A stretch of 64,000 bases of DNA from Occallatibacter savannae (GTDB lineage Bacteria; Acidobacteriota; Terriglobia; Terriglobales; Acidobacteriaceae), in assembly GCF_003131205.1 (NCBI RefSeq), contig NZ_QFFY01000006.1:372001-436000 (forward strand), written 5' to 3'. Made by a program: the position numbers and the translations under genes. The notes below the pieces were generated by a model, which saw nothing but the letters and a program-made list of their open reading frames with translations, had not been told where the DNA came from and ran no database searches. Below, piece after piece: positions 40,933-51,055 of this stretch; position 1 is the first letter of the stretch; every line of letters begins with the position of its first letter.

Positions 40933-41340
40933 TGAGATATCTCTCCAGGCAAGGCGTGTCGGGTATTCAAGCAGATAGTAGATGCCATAGAGTCAGGATC
41001 CTATAAAGGCGACCGCCGCTTTAGCTCAAGAAGAGAAGCTCTTCGCCCGTTGTTCTCCTCAGCACGCATCGATCGCTTCCGGGTAGTGTCACTTGCCGGA
41101 TGAATTCTGAGAGGCGATTGGCGGCTGATACTCGCAGACAGGGATGACGCGGGCAAACGGAACTTGCTGTCCTATAACCGAATCTCTCGATACTCCCCGA
41201 ACTCCCAAGGGCAACCTCAGGCGAAGAAACCCGTTGGCGAAGAATTAGACTGCGGGTCTGATCCAGGACGTCACATTCCTGTTGCTTTCCAAAACGAGCG
41301 ATGGCATATTCGTGTTGGAAACCAAGAGGTGACTTACAAG
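40933..41340. other. Divergent intergenic region
   Basis: No gene. A short inverted repeat GAAGAG-AAG-CTCTTC occurs at about 41028-41042. The region should hold promoters for the phosphorylase and for the PadR-ADOP pair; PadR proteins often repress their own operon from this kind of spacer, but I cannot identify a PadR operator with confidence. Confidence 0.4.
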
Positions 41341-41688
41341 ATGCCAGACAAGTCTGATGTTCCTCAGGGAACGCTTGCTCTGATGGTCCTGAAAACGCTC
41401 GATCTGCTGGGGCCTCTTCACGGCTACGGCATAGCTCGGAGGATTGAGCAGATCAGTGGCGATCTTCTCGCCGTGAACCAGGGAACTCTCTATCCACTTC
41501 TCCTTAAGCTGGAGAATGAGGGCGCGATCGCCTCGGATTGGGGCACCTCAGAGAACAATCGGCGCGCTCGCTTCTACCGTTTAACGAACGCTGGAAAAAG
41601 GCAGTTGCGGACCGAGACCGGCGATTGGGAGCGAACGGCAGCGATTGTCGCAAGGTTTTTCAGTGCCAAAGCGGAGGATCTGGCATGA
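41341..41688 (+). CDS. PadR-family transcriptional regulator
   Basis: 115 aa from ATG 41341 with AGAGGTG upstream; a longer frame to 41164 has no support. Winged-helix PadR pattern: VPQGTLALMVLKTLDLLGPLHGYGIARRIEQ, LAVNQGTLYPLLLKLENEGAIAS, ENNRRARFYRLTNAGKRQL. This is the standard partner of acidobacterial ADOP permeases; its ATGA overlap with the next gene confirms co-translation. It probably senses a drug or other small molecule and represses the pair. Confidence 0.93.
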   Translation: MPDKSDVPQGTLALMVLKTLDLLGPLHGYGIARRIEQISGDLLAVNQGTLYPLLLKLENEGAIASDWGTSENNRRARFYRLTNAGKRQLRTETGDWERTAAIVARFFSAKAEDLA

Positions 41689-44408
41689 AGTTGCTTCGCC
41701 GCCTCTTTGTCCGTATGGCAAGACTCGTGACCCGTAGCCGTGACGATCGTCGCTTGCTTGAAGAGATTGAAGAGCATCTGGCAAGCCAGACGGAGGAGAA
41801 TGTGCGTGCCGGAATGGCCGTGGAAGAAGCGCGCCGACAGGCGGCTCTCAAGTTCGGCCCAGTGGGACCGATTCGGGAGCGTCTTCATGAAGAACAGACT
41901 CTTCCAGTTGTCGAGAACTTAATTTTGGATCTCCGCTTCGCGGTTCGGATGCTCCTTAAATATCCAGGGTTCTCATTTGTCTCGATCGCTACTATCGCAC
42001 TGGGCGTGGGAGCGACGACAGCGATCTATAGTGTGATCGACGCCACGCTCCTGCACCCGCTTCCGTACCCAAATCCTAGTGAACTGGTGCGCGTTCAGGA
42101 TGATCTTCCAGGTGTAGGAGCTGAGCGTGTGGGCATCTCGATACCTGAGTTGAGAGATCTGGCGAACTCGGGAATCTTTCAGTCGATCGCGATTGCGGGC
42201 CAAGGTGCGAACGTCAACCTGACCGGCACGGCGCAGCCACTTCGTCTCAGTTTCAAGCAAGTCACTCCAAACTACTTCGCAGTACTGGGTGTGGACGCGC
42301 AGCTTGGGCGCACCTTCAATCCGCATGACTCAACGCCCGGCTACAATCTCGAAGTTGTGCTCAGCGACGGGCTCTGGAGACGAGGACTCGGCGCTGACCC
42401 GCAGATTGTCGGCAGAACAGTGCTCCTGGACAACGACCAATATCAAGTGGTGGGCGTGATGCCGCGAGGGTTCCGCGATCAGGGCGCGACCAGCGAAGAG
42501 CAGAATGTGGAGCTGTGGCTCGGGGCCGGATTTGCGGGAATGCCTTTTCCCGCTCCGTCGCGTAGTTCACGGCATGCGAGTCGGGCGGTTCTTGGGCGGT
42601 TGAAGCCTGGGCTGTCCGTAGCATCGGCGCAGGACCGCCTCAACACGCTGGTGGCTTCGCTGAGTAAGCAATTTGCGGCGGATTATCCACCACAGACCCG
42701 ATGGGCGGTGCGTCTGATTCCGCTCAGCGAGACTGTGGTGGGCAGTGTTCGGAATACATTGTTTCTGATCTTCGCCGCGGTGGGGATGGTGCTGCTGATC
42801 AGTTGCGTCAACGTGGCAAACCTGCTGCTCGCCAGAGCTAGTTTGCGAGGTCGCGAGATCGCAGTTCGGCAAGCGCTTGGTGTGCAACGAGCGCGCCTCA
42901 TCGGCCAGCTTCTAACTGAGGCTCTGCTTCTTTTCCTGCTCGGAGGAATTACCGGCGTCGCCGTTCTCTTCTGCACGCACCGCTTCCTGCTGAGCCTGGT
43001 TCCCGCTAGTCTTCCGCACGAGAACGACATTGCCATAGGATGGGGGGTCTTGGCATTCGCGCTTGCCGTTTCCGCTGGTGCGGGAATTCTCTTCGGACTT
43101 GCTCCGGCATGGCTGATGAGCCGGACCGATTTGACAGCTACGCTCCGGCAAGAAGGGCGCGGGTCGATAGGGTCGTTGGGCCGCTCGCGAATGCGCCACT
43201 TTCTGGCCGTCAGCGAGCTGGCGCTTTCACTGGTGCTGATGGTGGTCGCGTGTTTGATGCTGCGCAGCTTCTGGGACATGTTGAAGGTGCAAGCCGGTTT
43301 CGATCCTGAGCGTGTTATGGCTGTTCAGATCTCGCTGCCAGGTCCGAACGATCCCAGGACCGATCCATATCAGACCGCAAGACAGGAGTCGGTCTTGTTG
43401 CGCGAAATACTCCGCCGAAGCCGAAGCCTGCCCGGTGTGGAAGAAGTGGCCATGGGTGACGAGGCTGCGCTTCCGCTGGGCCACACTCTTCCGATCAGGT
43501 TGCCATTGATCCGGGAAGGCATCGAAACGCTGGACAATGAAGCGCCTGTGGTCGACAGTCCGATCGTTTCGCCCGGATACTTTCATCTGATGGGCATGCC
43601 GCTCGAGCGCGGACGAATGTTCACCGATGGCGACGTTGAAGGTACGCCAGAAGTTGCGGTGATCAATCAGTCAGCGGCCCGGACATATTGGCCCAATCAG
43701 GATCCAGTCGGCAAGAGGGTCCGGCTGCATCTTGATACCCGTGGGCTAGCGGGCCCTGCTCAGCCGGTGTGGACGACGATCATCGGCGTGATTGCCGATG
43801 CTCGAACAGAATCACTGTCTGAGAGAGCGATTCCGCAAGTCTATCGCAGTTCCTACCAGCGCGTCTCGAAAGACTTGGTCCTGTTTCTTAGCGGAAATCT
43901 GGATCCGGCTAACATCCCGGTTCAAGTACGCCAGCAGGTCCAGTCTATCGACGCCAGCCTTCCTGTGTTTCGCGCGCAGACTCTCAAAGAGGTACTCTCC
44001 GCCTCGCTTTCGTTCCGGCGATTCTCCATGGAGATGGTGACTCTTTTTGCGATTACGGCGCTCCTTCTCGCTGGGCTAGGTATTTATGGAACGATCTCTT
44101 ACCTAGTGAACGAGCAAAGACGCGAAATGGCGATTCGATTGGCGCTCGGTGCGCAGCGAGCGAACATTCTGAATCTGGTCCTGCAACGCGGGCTGAGGCT
44201 AGCCGCGACAGGGGTCTGCTGTGGTGTGATTGGAGCGCTCATCGCCTCCCACTTGATGGCTGGATTGCTGTTCGGTGTCTCGCCGCGCGATCCAGGCACA
44301 TTTGCCAGTGTCACCGTTCTCCTTACCGGGGTGGCGCTGGCTGCCACCTATATCCCTGCGCTTCGCGCGATGCGCGTTGATCCGATCACTACTCTTCACT
44401 CCGAATAA
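41685..44408 (+). CDS. ADOP-type ABC permease (two MacB/FtsX modules)
   Basis: 907 aa from ATG 41685 (overlaps PadR stop). A cytoplasmic N-terminus (DDRRLLEEIEEHLASQTEENVRAG) is typical of the family. First module: TM after NLILDLRFAVRMLLKYPGFSF, periplasmic core (MacB_PCD), three helices including VGMVLLISCVNVANLLLARA. Second module: LAVSELALSLVLMVVACLMLRSFWDML, second periplasmic core (LPIRLPLIREG), three terminal helices ending YIPALRAMRVDPITTLHSE. No ATPase is encoded next to it, which is the 'orphan' feature of these permeases. Substrate unknown; drug or lipoprotein export is a guess. Confidence 0.93.
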   Translation: MKLLRRLFVRMARLVTRSRDDRRLLEEIEEHLASQTEENVRAGMAVEEARRQAALKFGPVGPIRERLHEEQTLPVVENLILDLRFAVRMLLKYPGFSFVSIATIALGVGATTAIYSVIDATLLHPLPYPNPSELVRVQDDLPGVGAERVGISIPELRDLANSGIFQSIAIAGQGANVNLTGTAQPLRLSFKQVTPNYFAVLGVDAQLGRTFNPHDSTPGYNLEVVLSDGLWRRGLGADPQIVGRTVLLDNDQYQVVGVMPRGFRDQGATSEEQNVELWLGAGFAGMPFPAPSRSSRHASRAVLGRLKPGLSVASAQDRLNTLVASLSKQFAADYPPQTRWAVRLIPLSETVVGSVRNTLFLIFAAVGMVLLISCVNVANLLLARASLRGREIAVRQALGVQRARLIGQLLTEALLLFLLGGITGVAVLFCTHRFLLSLVPASLPHENDIAIGWGVLAFALAVSAGAGILFGLAPAWLMSRTDLTATLRQEGRGSIGSLGRSRMRHFLAVSELALSLVLMVVACLMLRSFWDMLKVQAGFDPERVMAVQISLPGPNDPRTDPYQTARQESVLLREILRRSRSLPGVEEVAMGDEAALPLGHTLPIRLPLIREGIETLDNEAPVVDSPIVSPGYFHLMGMPLERGRMFTDGDVEGTPEVAVINQSAARTYWPNQDPVGKRVRLHLDTRGLAGPAQPVWTTIIGVIADARTESLSERAIPQVYRSSYQRVSKDLVLFLSGNLDPANIPVQVRQQVQSIDASLPVFRAQTLKEVLSASLSFRRFSMEMVTLFAITALLLAGLGIYGTISYLVNEQRREMAIRLALGAQRANILNLVLQRGLRLAATGVCCGVIGALIASHLMAGLLFGVSPRDPGTFASVTVLLTGVALAATYIPALRAMRVDPITTLHSE

Positions 44409-44629
44409 ACTGCCAGATGAGTTCCAGTCAGTAAACGGCCGGATCATCAGATCTCGGCGTGGGCCGGCCGGGTGTTCCAGCAGCTAAAAGAGCTCTGATT
44501 CCATTTGCCATTTCATATCCGCCTTTTTCGCAAAATCTGAGCATTGTTGAATCGACAGCCAGGCTGCCGTCATCATTTCGATGTACGTCGAAATATTCAC
44601 TAGATGGCAGGGCGCGAAAAGGAGCAGGT

Positions 44630-45382
44630 ATGGGAAAGCTGAATGGGAAGATTGCACTCGTAACAGGTGGAAATAGCGGTATCGGGTTGGCTACGGCTAA
44701 ACGCTTCGTTGCCGAAGGAGCGCACGTGTACATCACGGGGCGTCGGCAGGAATCTTTGGATGCTGCGGTGAAGGAGATTGGCAGCAATGTTACCGCCGTA
44801 CAGGGTGACGTCTCGAAACTGAGCGACCTGGATCGCCTGTTTGCGCAGATCAAGCAGGAGAAGGGGCAGCTTGACGTTGTGTTCGCCAACGCCGGGGGAG
44901 GCGAGTTTGTTCCGCTGGGCAGTTACACCGAAGAGCATTTCGACAAGACCTTCGACATCAATGTGAAGGGTCTTGTGTTCACCGTACAGAAGGCATTGCC
45001 GCTGTTGCCGGACGGCGCGACCATCGTGCTCAACGGTTCCATCGTGTCGATGAAAGGTTTCGAGAACTTCGGGGTCTATAACGCGACAAAGGCCGCGGTC
45101 CGCTCGTTCGCGCGTACCTGGACGAACGAATTGAAGGCCCGCAAGATTCGCGTAAACGTGGTAAGCCCTGGACCGATCGATACGCCGGCGATTTCAGGCC
45201 TAGTGGGGAATGACAGTGAGCAGGAGAAGCAGCTGAAGGCTAACCTCGCTGCAGGCGTTCCGCTTGGCCGCATGGGCCTGCCCGACGAGTTGGCCAAAGC
45301 CGTCGTGTTCCTTGCATCCGACGACAGCAGCTTTGTCGCTGGAGTCGAGTTGTTCGTTGATGGCGGATTTGTGGCGGTTTAA
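44630..45382 (+). CDS. Short-chain dehydrogenase/reductase (SDR)
   Basis: 250 aa from ATG 44630, with AGGAG at 44620-44624. Classical SDR motifs: TGGNSGIGLATA cofactor loop, GDVSKLSD acidic turn, ANAGGG, catalytic Ser in NGSIVS, YNATK catalytic Tyr/Lys, and SPGPIDTP; the C-terminus ends FVDGGFVAV. Arg in TGRRQES after strand 2 suggests NADP preference. It resembles glucose-1-dehydrogenase or 3-oxoacyl reductase type members; substrate unspecified. It is monocistronic, 221 bp after the permease gene. Confidence 0.92.
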   Translation: MGKLNGKIALVTGGNSGIGLATAKRFVAEGAHVYITGRRQESLDAAVKEIGSNVTAVQGDVSKLSDLDRLFAQIKQEKGQLDVVFANAGGGEFVPLGSYTEEHFDKTFDINVKGLVFTVQKALPLLPDGATIVLNGSIVSMKGFENFGVYNATKAAVRSFARTWTNELKARKIRVNVVSPGPIDTPAISGLVGNDSEQEKQLKANLAAGVPLGRMGLPDELAKAVVFLASDDSSFVAGVELFVDGGFVAV

Positions 45383-45772
45383 AGGGAGTGCCGGGGGTTG
45401 GTTGCGCCTCCGGTACACTTCTGGCGAACACCGTAATCTCAGAGACATGCGTAAAGGCTCACCGTAGACCAAACCGAGTGTGTTCACCGCGATCGCGATC
45501 TCTTCGATAGCACTTGCAAGGAGCGGCGCACACCTTGTTTTCCCAAGTCGCGCAGATTGGTCCGCAGCCCGACGCCGGATCGCGTATCCGAGGACCAGGA
45601 ATACGACCATTCATTGCGGCATGTCTTAGCGAATGCGCAACCTTTCCTGCCGCGTCGGAGTAGAGCGCACCGGCCGCGGACGCTTCAGCCGTGTTGTCGA
45701 CCGCTAATCCTGGATTTGTAAATGCTGGTCTGGCTTGTCATCAGTCTTGCGTGTTGGCGGGGATGCGATGCT
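45383..45772. other. Convergent intergenic region, no supported gene
   Basis: A minus-strand frame through 45430-45610 reads like a membrane segment (VFLVLGYAIRRRA) followed by helix, but it runs into the SDR gene antisense, lacks a ribosome site and was not called. No clear terminator despite convergent genes. Confidence 0.35.
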
Positions 45773-46702
45773 TCAGTACTCCGAAAGATCATGGCCGTTT
45801 ACGACGGGACCTTGGTAGTTCAGGTGGATCTCTTTCACGAGATCCACTTGTTCCGGATCTCCGAAGTAGAGCTGGTGATACAAGATCAGGAGCTTAGGCT
45901 TGGCTTCGCCAGCGATCTTTGCGAGTTCCCGGGTAGAAGTGTGAAAGCTCCGGTGATACTGGCCGCGTGACGCTCCGAACACCACGCTGTACCGATCCTC
46001 CGAATACACCTCGTGAATCAGAAGGTCGCAGCCGTGACAAGCGTCAACAATGGATTGCGTCGGTCGCGTATCACCGGAGAGCACGATCCTCCGCCCACCC
46101 GCGTCGATTGCATAACCGAAGGCCTGAGGCCAGGAACCGTGCTTGACCTCGAGCGCTCGCACCGTCACGTTTTCATCTTTGTAGATCAGTCCTGCGGCTT
46201 CGATCTCGTGCACTTTCACTGCAAGCCCTTCCTCATTGAGGGTTTCAAGGCCGCCGGTTCGAACCTGAATGTCTGCTGCGTAGGCCTGCTTCAGGTGAGC
46301 AGTCATCGCGGCGATGCCATTGGGGCCGTATACCTCCAGTGGCTCCCGTCGGCCGACCACCCAGGGCGTGAGGATAAGGTCTGGATAACCTAGCGTGTGG
46401 TCAGAATGAAGGTGTGTGATGAACAGGCGGGTGAGGTGCGTCGCCTCCAGTGCGCCGATCTGAAACTTTTCAGCCGCGGCCTCCGCCTGGCGAACTACGT
46501 TCGCGCCAGCGTCAAAGAGGTACACCTGGCCGTTGATGACAACTGCAACACAAGGTCCTGAACTTGTTGGATCGGGGATCGGAGTGCCCGAGCCCAGAAT
46601 AATGACCTTCGCACTGCTTTGCGCGTGCGAAAGTGCCAATGATGTCATCGCAAGGCATGCGAGCCAGGCCACGATTCGAAAGCGCGGAGGAAGTAGCGGC
46701 AT
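45773..46702 (-). CDS. Exported metallo-beta-lactamase-fold hydrolase, RNase Z-like
   Basis: 309 aa from ATG 46702, five bases after AGGAG. Residues 1-28 are a signal peptide (ends LALSHAQ), unusual for an RNase Z-like protein. MBL motifs: VIILGSGTPIPDP, FDAGANVVRQ, THLHSDHTLGYPDL (HxHxDH zinc site), FGYAIDAGGRRIVLSGDTRPTQ (Asp bridge), and a late His in ILYHQLYFGD. The length and order match the RNase Z / arylsulfatase AtsA clade of the fold. Being exported it is unlikely to process tRNA; a hydrolase acting on esters, perhaps sulfate esters, is possible but unproven. Confidence 0.82.
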   Translation of the reverse strand: MPLLPPRFRIVAWLACLAMTSLALSHAQSSAKVIILGSGTPIPDPTSSGPCVAVVINGQVYLFDAGANVVRQAEAAAEKFQIGALEATHLTRLFITHLHSDHTLGYPDLILTPWVVGRREPLEVYGPNGIAAMTAHLKQAYAADIQVRTGGLETLNEEGLAVKVHEIEAAGLIYKDENVTVRALEVKHGSWPQAFGYAIDAGGRRIVLSGDTRPTQSIVDACHGCDLLIHEVYSEDRYSVVFGASRGQYHRSFHTSTRELAKIAGEAKPKLLILYHQLYFGDPEQVDLVKEIHLNYQGPVVNGHDLSEY

Positions 46703-46798
46703 CACGTCTCCTGCGGCGGCAGTCTACCATGCGCTCGGTATAGAATGGGCAGACCCCGTTCCCCCAAGCGAAAGTGACAACCCATCACGAGAGGACCA

Positions 46799-48268
46799 AT
46801 GAAAGTTTCTTCCTCCTGGACGACCGTGATCAGTCCTCTATCTGTTTCCGCGGACACGCCGGATCCGGGGCGCTGGGCTTCGCTCGCCGTCGTCCTTACC
46901 GGAGCCTTTCTGGCCGCGCTCGATTTCTTCATCGTGAATGTCTCGATTCCCGCAATCCGTACCAGCCTGAAAGCCACCTTTGCTGAGGTGCAGCTGATCA
47001 TCGCGAGCTACGGCCTTACGTACGCAGTGCTGCTCATCTCGGGCGGCAGGCTCGGCGATATTTACGGCCGAAGAAAGATGTTTGTGTGGGGCGTAGTGTC
47101 CTTTACGGCGGCTTCATTGTTGTGCGGCGTCGCGCCGTCACCAATATTTCTCATCGCCGCACGGGCACTACAGGGAGTTTCCGGTGCACTGCTATTCCCG
47201 CAGGTGCTGTCTATTATCCAGGTCACCTTCCCGTTGCGCGAACGAGCAACAGCATTCGGCTTCTTCGGTACGGTAATTGGGCTGTCGTCATTTGCCGGGA
47301 ATGCTATCGGGGGAGTGCTGGTCAGCGCAGATGTCTGGCATCTCAGTTGGCGGCCGATCTTCCTCATCAATCTGCCAATCGGGCTATTAACAGTCATTCT
47401 TGCCGAGAGGTTCGTAAAGGAATCCAGCTCTCCTAAAGCGCGCCGGCTTGATCTCGGCGGAGTGGCCATTCTCACATTCGCTCTCTCGCTCCTGCTCTAT
47501 CCCCTCATCCAGGGCCGCGAATCCGGCTGGCCTGCATGGGCCTTCATCTGCCTGATCGCGTTCGTTCCGGTGATGATCATGTTCGTGCGTTATGAGCGGC
47601 AGGTAACGGCGCGCGGTGGATCCCCACTTGTCGAGCTTTCGTTGTTTCACAATCGCGTCTTCGTGACTGGCCTCTGCAGCGGCGTATGTTTCTTTAGCGG
47701 AGCGGCAGCGTTCTTCCTGATCTCAACAATTTTCCTTCAGAACGGGCTCGGGTTTTCAGCGCGGCATGCCGGCCTCACATTTCTCTGGTTCGCCATCGCA
47801 TTTCTCAGCAGCTCGCTGGCGTCCGTGCGCGTGCAGCCCAAACTGGGCAGCCGGATCATCAACCTAGGCGTGCTGTTTATGATCAGCGGGCTGGTGGGAC
47901 TGCTTTGGATCTCCTCTCTTCGCGGAGCGGCGCTGACAAGCCTAAACCTAGCTCCGATACTGCTCGTCTACGGCACTGGGCAGGGCTTTGTAATGCCCAC
48001 GCTGATCAACACCATTCTGATGAACATCAAGGGGCACGACGCTGGATCAGCTTCCGGCGTTTTGACAACCGTTCAGCAGGCCTCATTTGCGACGGGAGTG
48101 GCGGTGATCGGCACAGTATTTTTCAGCGCACTGGGCCAGATCAGCACGGTTGAAGCATTCGTCCGGGCGCTTCGCATCGCGTTTTCGGTAAATATCGGTC
48201 TTCTGCTCATTACATTCACGCTGGTCCTTCAGATACCTCGTTTTCCTGCGAAAGAGCAGAGCCGTTGA
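46799..48268 (+). CDS. MFS transporter, DHA2 (EmrB/QacA) family
   Basis: 489 aa from ATG 46799 with GAGAGG upstream. Fourteen or so hydrophobic helices. Motif A between TM2 and TM3 reads GGRLGDIYGRRKMF; motif C-like GFFGTVIGLSSFAGNAIGGVL; DHA2 TM1 ALDFFIVNVSIPAI. These point to proton-driven export of a hydrophobic compound or drug. It starts 96 bp from the divergent MBL-fold gene and 105 bp before the TauE/SafE permease. Confidence 0.9.
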   Translation: MKVSSSWTTVISPLSVSADTPDPGRWASLAVVLTGAFLAALDFFIVNVSIPAIRTSLKATFAEVQLIIASYGLTYAVLLISGGRLGDIYGRRKMFVWGVVSFTAASLLCGVAPSPIFLIAARALQGVSGALLFPQVLSIIQVTFPLRERATAFGFFGTVIGLSSFAGNAIGGVLVSADVWHLSWRPIFLINLPIGLLTVILAERFVKESSSPKARRLDLGGVAILTFALSLLLYPLIQGRESGWPAWAFICLIAFVPVMIMFVRYERQVTARGGSPLVELSLFHNRVFVTGLCSGVCFFSGAAAFFLISTIFLQNGLGFSARHAGLTFLWFAIAFLSSSLASVRVQPKLGSRIINLGVLFMISGLVGLLWISSLRGAALTSLNLAPILLVYGTGQGFVMPTLINTILMNIKGHDAGSASGVLTTVQQASFATGVAVIGTVFFSALGQISTVEAFVRALRIAFSVNIGLLLITFTLVLQIPRFPAKEQSR

Positions 48269-48373
48269 TGTGAAAGATGTCTGCTTTCTTCCTCGTTCCG
48301 CTTGTCAGCCCGTGGCGGAGAGCGCTGAATGGGCTGCTATGATACGGCAACACCACCTTGGCGCGGAGCCGCA

Positions 48374-49120
48374 ATGCAATATGTTGTTGGATTTCTGATC
48401 GCGTGTGCGGTCGGGCTGACAGGTGTCGGCGCCGGCAGCATCACTGCTCCGATCCTCATCCTGTTTTTTCACCTCAAGCCGGCCGTAGCAGTAGGGACTG
48501 CACTCACTTTTGCCGCGGTGATCAAATTTGCGGTCCTGCCGATCTACATCCGGCGCCGGCAGGTGGACCGCCGGATCCTGCTGCTTCTGTGTGCCGGCGG
48601 AATTCCGGGAGTCGTCGTCGGTATACAGATCCTGAAGCGCATGAGCGTCGAAGACCACGAGAAGGGGATATTCCTCGTCTTGGGCATCACCATCATCTTT
48701 CTCTCGCTGGTGAATCTCTACCGGTCGCTCCGCAGTAAATTCAAAGCCGGTACTATCGATCGTTCCAAATGGCTTCCGCCTATTGCAGCCTTGATTGGCG
48801 CCGAAGTTGGCGTGTCGTCGGCGGGTGCGGGTGCGCTGGGCGCAGTCGTGATTATGACTCTCACTCAACTGTCGCCCGCGCTGGTGGTGGGCACTGATAT
48901 GGTTTTTGGCCTGACCGTCTCCACAATCGGCAGCGGCCTTCACGTGTTCATCGGTCATTATGATCTGCAGGTACTCGGCAGGTTGTGTGCGGGCGGAGTT
49001 GTGGGGGCCATCTGTGGCGCTCTGCTTTCTTCGAGGCTCCCCTCCCGCGCGCTCCAGATGGTCCTTTTCATCTGCCTCATCGGGCTAGGCGTGCAGCTTT
49101 GCGTCAAAGCAATGAGTTGA
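48374..49120 (+). CDS. TauE/SafE-family permease (sulfite/sulfonate exporter type)
   Basis: 248 aa from ATG 48374 (GGAG seven bases before); a 15-residue extension has no site. Eight hydrophobic helices in two repeats, each opening with the family's glycine-rich motif: FLIACAVGLTGVGAGSITAPILI and ALIGAEVGVSSAGAGALGAVVIM. TauE/SafE proteins move sulfite, sulfoacetate or other anions. It lies 73 bp upstream of the arylsulfotransferase gene, same strand, and fits the sulfur theme of the following operon. Confidence 0.87.
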   Translation: MQYVVGFLIACAVGLTGVGAGSITAPILILFFHLKPAVAVGTALTFAAVIKFAVLPIYIRRRQVDRRILLLLCAGGIPGVVVGIQILKRMSVEDHEKGIFLVLGITIIFLSLVNLYRSLRSKFKAGTIDRSKWLPPIAALIGAEVGVSSAGAGALGAVVIMTLTQLSPALVVGTDMVFGLTVSTIGSGLHVFIGHYDLQVLGRLCAGGVVGAICGALLSSRLPSRALQMVLFICLIGLGVQLCVKAMS

Positions 49121-49193
49121 TGAGCAGGTTGAAACCTCCGCCACAATAAGTTATCGACCCGAGTGCAAATCGTGTGCTAGGCTTCTCAGCACT

Positions 49194-51029
49194 GTGCCCC
49201 ACAGACTACTTCTTCCCCTGCTCCTGGCGGCCGTGTCCGTTTGTGCGGCTGAGACACCCATCACCGTCCATTTACAGACGAGCTTGCCTTCGCCCCAGCC
49301 GGTGGGAACGCCCATCGGCCTCACCTCCTTGATGGGGATGGAGAGCTTCAGCAGGGATATGTTTGTCTTCCAGTACGCAGTGAGCGTGAATGGCGGACCA
49401 TTCAGAATTGTGCAGGACTACAGCCAGTCCTATACCTTCGCCTGGGCCCCGGAACTGTATGAGCAGTCGGCGACGATTCGCGTGCGAATTCGGAATAACG
49501 AGACAAAGGCAACCGGCGAAGCCACGATGCCGTTTCAATTCATTTCGCGGGTCAAGGGAGCAGCCCAGGTCGTAACACCTACCGCACACCCGCTCGTTGC
49601 TCTGTTCAGCGCCGCGCCTTGTCCAGAGGGAAAGCAGTTCCGCGTGGCTTTTCACGCAGACGGTGAAGAGGCGATGAGCCGCACTCCCGCACAGCCGTGT
49701 AAAGGGGGGATCAGTAACAACGTCTACGTCGCTGGTATGCGTGCAGATACCGAATACCGGCTCCGTTCCGAGGTCATCTCCGGAACCAATGTCACGCCCG
49801 GCGCGTGGCTCCCGTTCCACACCGGCATGCTGGACGGCAACTTTGCGGCGGTGTCTCTCGCAGTACCGCCGACCAGTGGAGTTGATGTTGCGGAGCCGGT
49901 GATTGTCTACAGCGCCATCTCGTTGGGGGGCGGTGTTCGGCCATTTGCCACGGATCTTCAGGGGCGGGTGATCTGGTATTTGCGATCCGCCGATTCCATC
50001 ACTCGCGTACTTCGGGGCGGCCGGTTCCTCGTTATCACGGATGGATCGAACTCAGTCAATTCCACCCATGAAGGCCAAGTGCTGCGAGAACTAGACCTGG
50101 CAGGTAATATCATTCGCGAAACAAACGTCGGCATCGTCGCCGAGCAACTTGAATCCCGCGGCATCCATTCCGACTGCCATAAGGGCGGTCGAGAATGCGT
50201 CTCCGGCTTTCATCATGAAGCGATTCGTCTGCCAAATGGGCATACGCTGGTCGTTGCCGGGATTGAGCGCATGATGCCCACCGGCACCCAAGGCTCCAAA
50301 CTGCCTGTTGATGTTCTGGGCGACCTCATCATCGACCTGGACCCCGACTTCCAGGTTTCCGCGTTCTGGAACTCGTTCGATCACGAAGACCTCAAACGTA
50401 AATCGCTGAACGATGCCAAATGCCATACAGGCGAGGGAGGATGCCCTGCCGTGTTGCTCGCCGAAGAGGCGAACGGCTGGTTGCATAGCAACTCCCTCAA
50501 CTACATTCCGGCCACAGGTGACTTTCTGGTCTCCCAGCCGGAACAGAACTGGGTGCTGAAGGTCGACTGGAAGGATGGAAAGGGCAGCGGCAACGTCCTC
50601 TGGCGGCTGGGCAAAGATGGCGACTTCAAGGCTGAGTCGAAGGATCCGAATCCGTGGTTTTCATTTCAGCATGATGCAGGGTTTGAGCCGCTCGGTTCGG
50701 ACCTCCTCACGCTTACGGACGACGGGGATGCAAGTGGTACCGCCAAGAAGGCGGGAGTTCGCGCGCAGGTGTGGAAACTGGATGAAGAGAAACATATTGC
50801 CACGCTGGTTTACAGCGCTCCGCTTGGAGTCGGCACCATATGTTGCGGGTCGATGCAACTCCTGAAGAATGGCGGATACACGGCAGTGGCCGGATGGTCG
50901 CTTCCCCTGACTGGGCGGACCACGGAGTTCGACAAGGACGGCAAAGTGGTGCTTGCACTCGACATAGCCGGCGCAGTCGATTACCGAAGCTATCGCTTGG
51001 AAGATATGTACTCGGCACCGATCAAGTAG
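49194..51029 (+). CDS. Arylsulfotransferase-like (ASST) exported protein
   Basis: 611 aa; signal peptide residues 1-19 (ends SVCAAE). The start is GTG, 10 bp after a weak site. An N-terminal Ig-like region (residues 20-220) precedes a six-bladed propeller. Motifs of ASST: GFHHEAIRLPNGHTLVVAG (His near 340), WLHSNSLNYIP (His near 429), NVLWRLGKDGDF (Arg near 469) and FSFQHDAGF (His near 491), matching the histidines and arginine of bacterial ASST, with QHDA as the sulfurylated His. ASST moves sulfate between phenols without PAPS, in the periplasm. A DsbL/I-type cysteine pair is not obvious. 26 bp downstream starts the PHP gene. Confidence 0.87.
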   Translation: MPHRLLLPLLLAAVSVCAAETPITVHLQTSLPSPQPVGTPIGLTSLMGMESFSRDMFVFQYAVSVNGGPFRIVQDYSQSYTFAWAPELYEQSATIRVRIRNNETKATGEATMPFQFISRVKGAAQVVTPTAHPLVALFSAAPCPEGKQFRVAFHADGEEAMSRTPAQPCKGGISNNVYVAGMRADTEYRLRSEVISGTNVTPGAWLPFHTGMLDGNFAAVSLAVPPTSGVDVAEPVIVYSAISLGGGVRPFATDLQGRVIWYLRSADSITRVLRGGRFLVITDGSNSVNSTHEGQVLRELDLAGNIIRETNVGIVAEQLESRGIHSDCHKGGRECVSGFHHEAIRLPNGHTLVVAGIERMMPTGTQGSKLPVDVLGDLIIDLDPDFQVSAFWNSFDHEDLKRKSLNDAKCHTGEGGCPAVLLAEEANGWLHSNSLNYIPATGDFLVSQPEQNWVLKVDWKDGKGSGNVLWRLGKDGDFKAESKDPNPWFSFQHDAGFEPLGSDLLTLTDDGDASGTAKKAGVRAQVWKLDEEKHIATLVYSAPLGVGTICCGSMQLLKNGGYTAVAGWSLPLTGRTTEFDKDGKVVLALDIAGAVDYRSYRLEDMYSAPIK

Positions 51030-51055
51030 CAAATCAAGTATTCGGCGGAGCGCAG

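Noticed and set aside
45430..45610. Minus-strand membrane-like peptide VFLVLGYAIRRRA
   Set aside because: No start with a ribosome site, and the frame runs into the SDR gene antisense.
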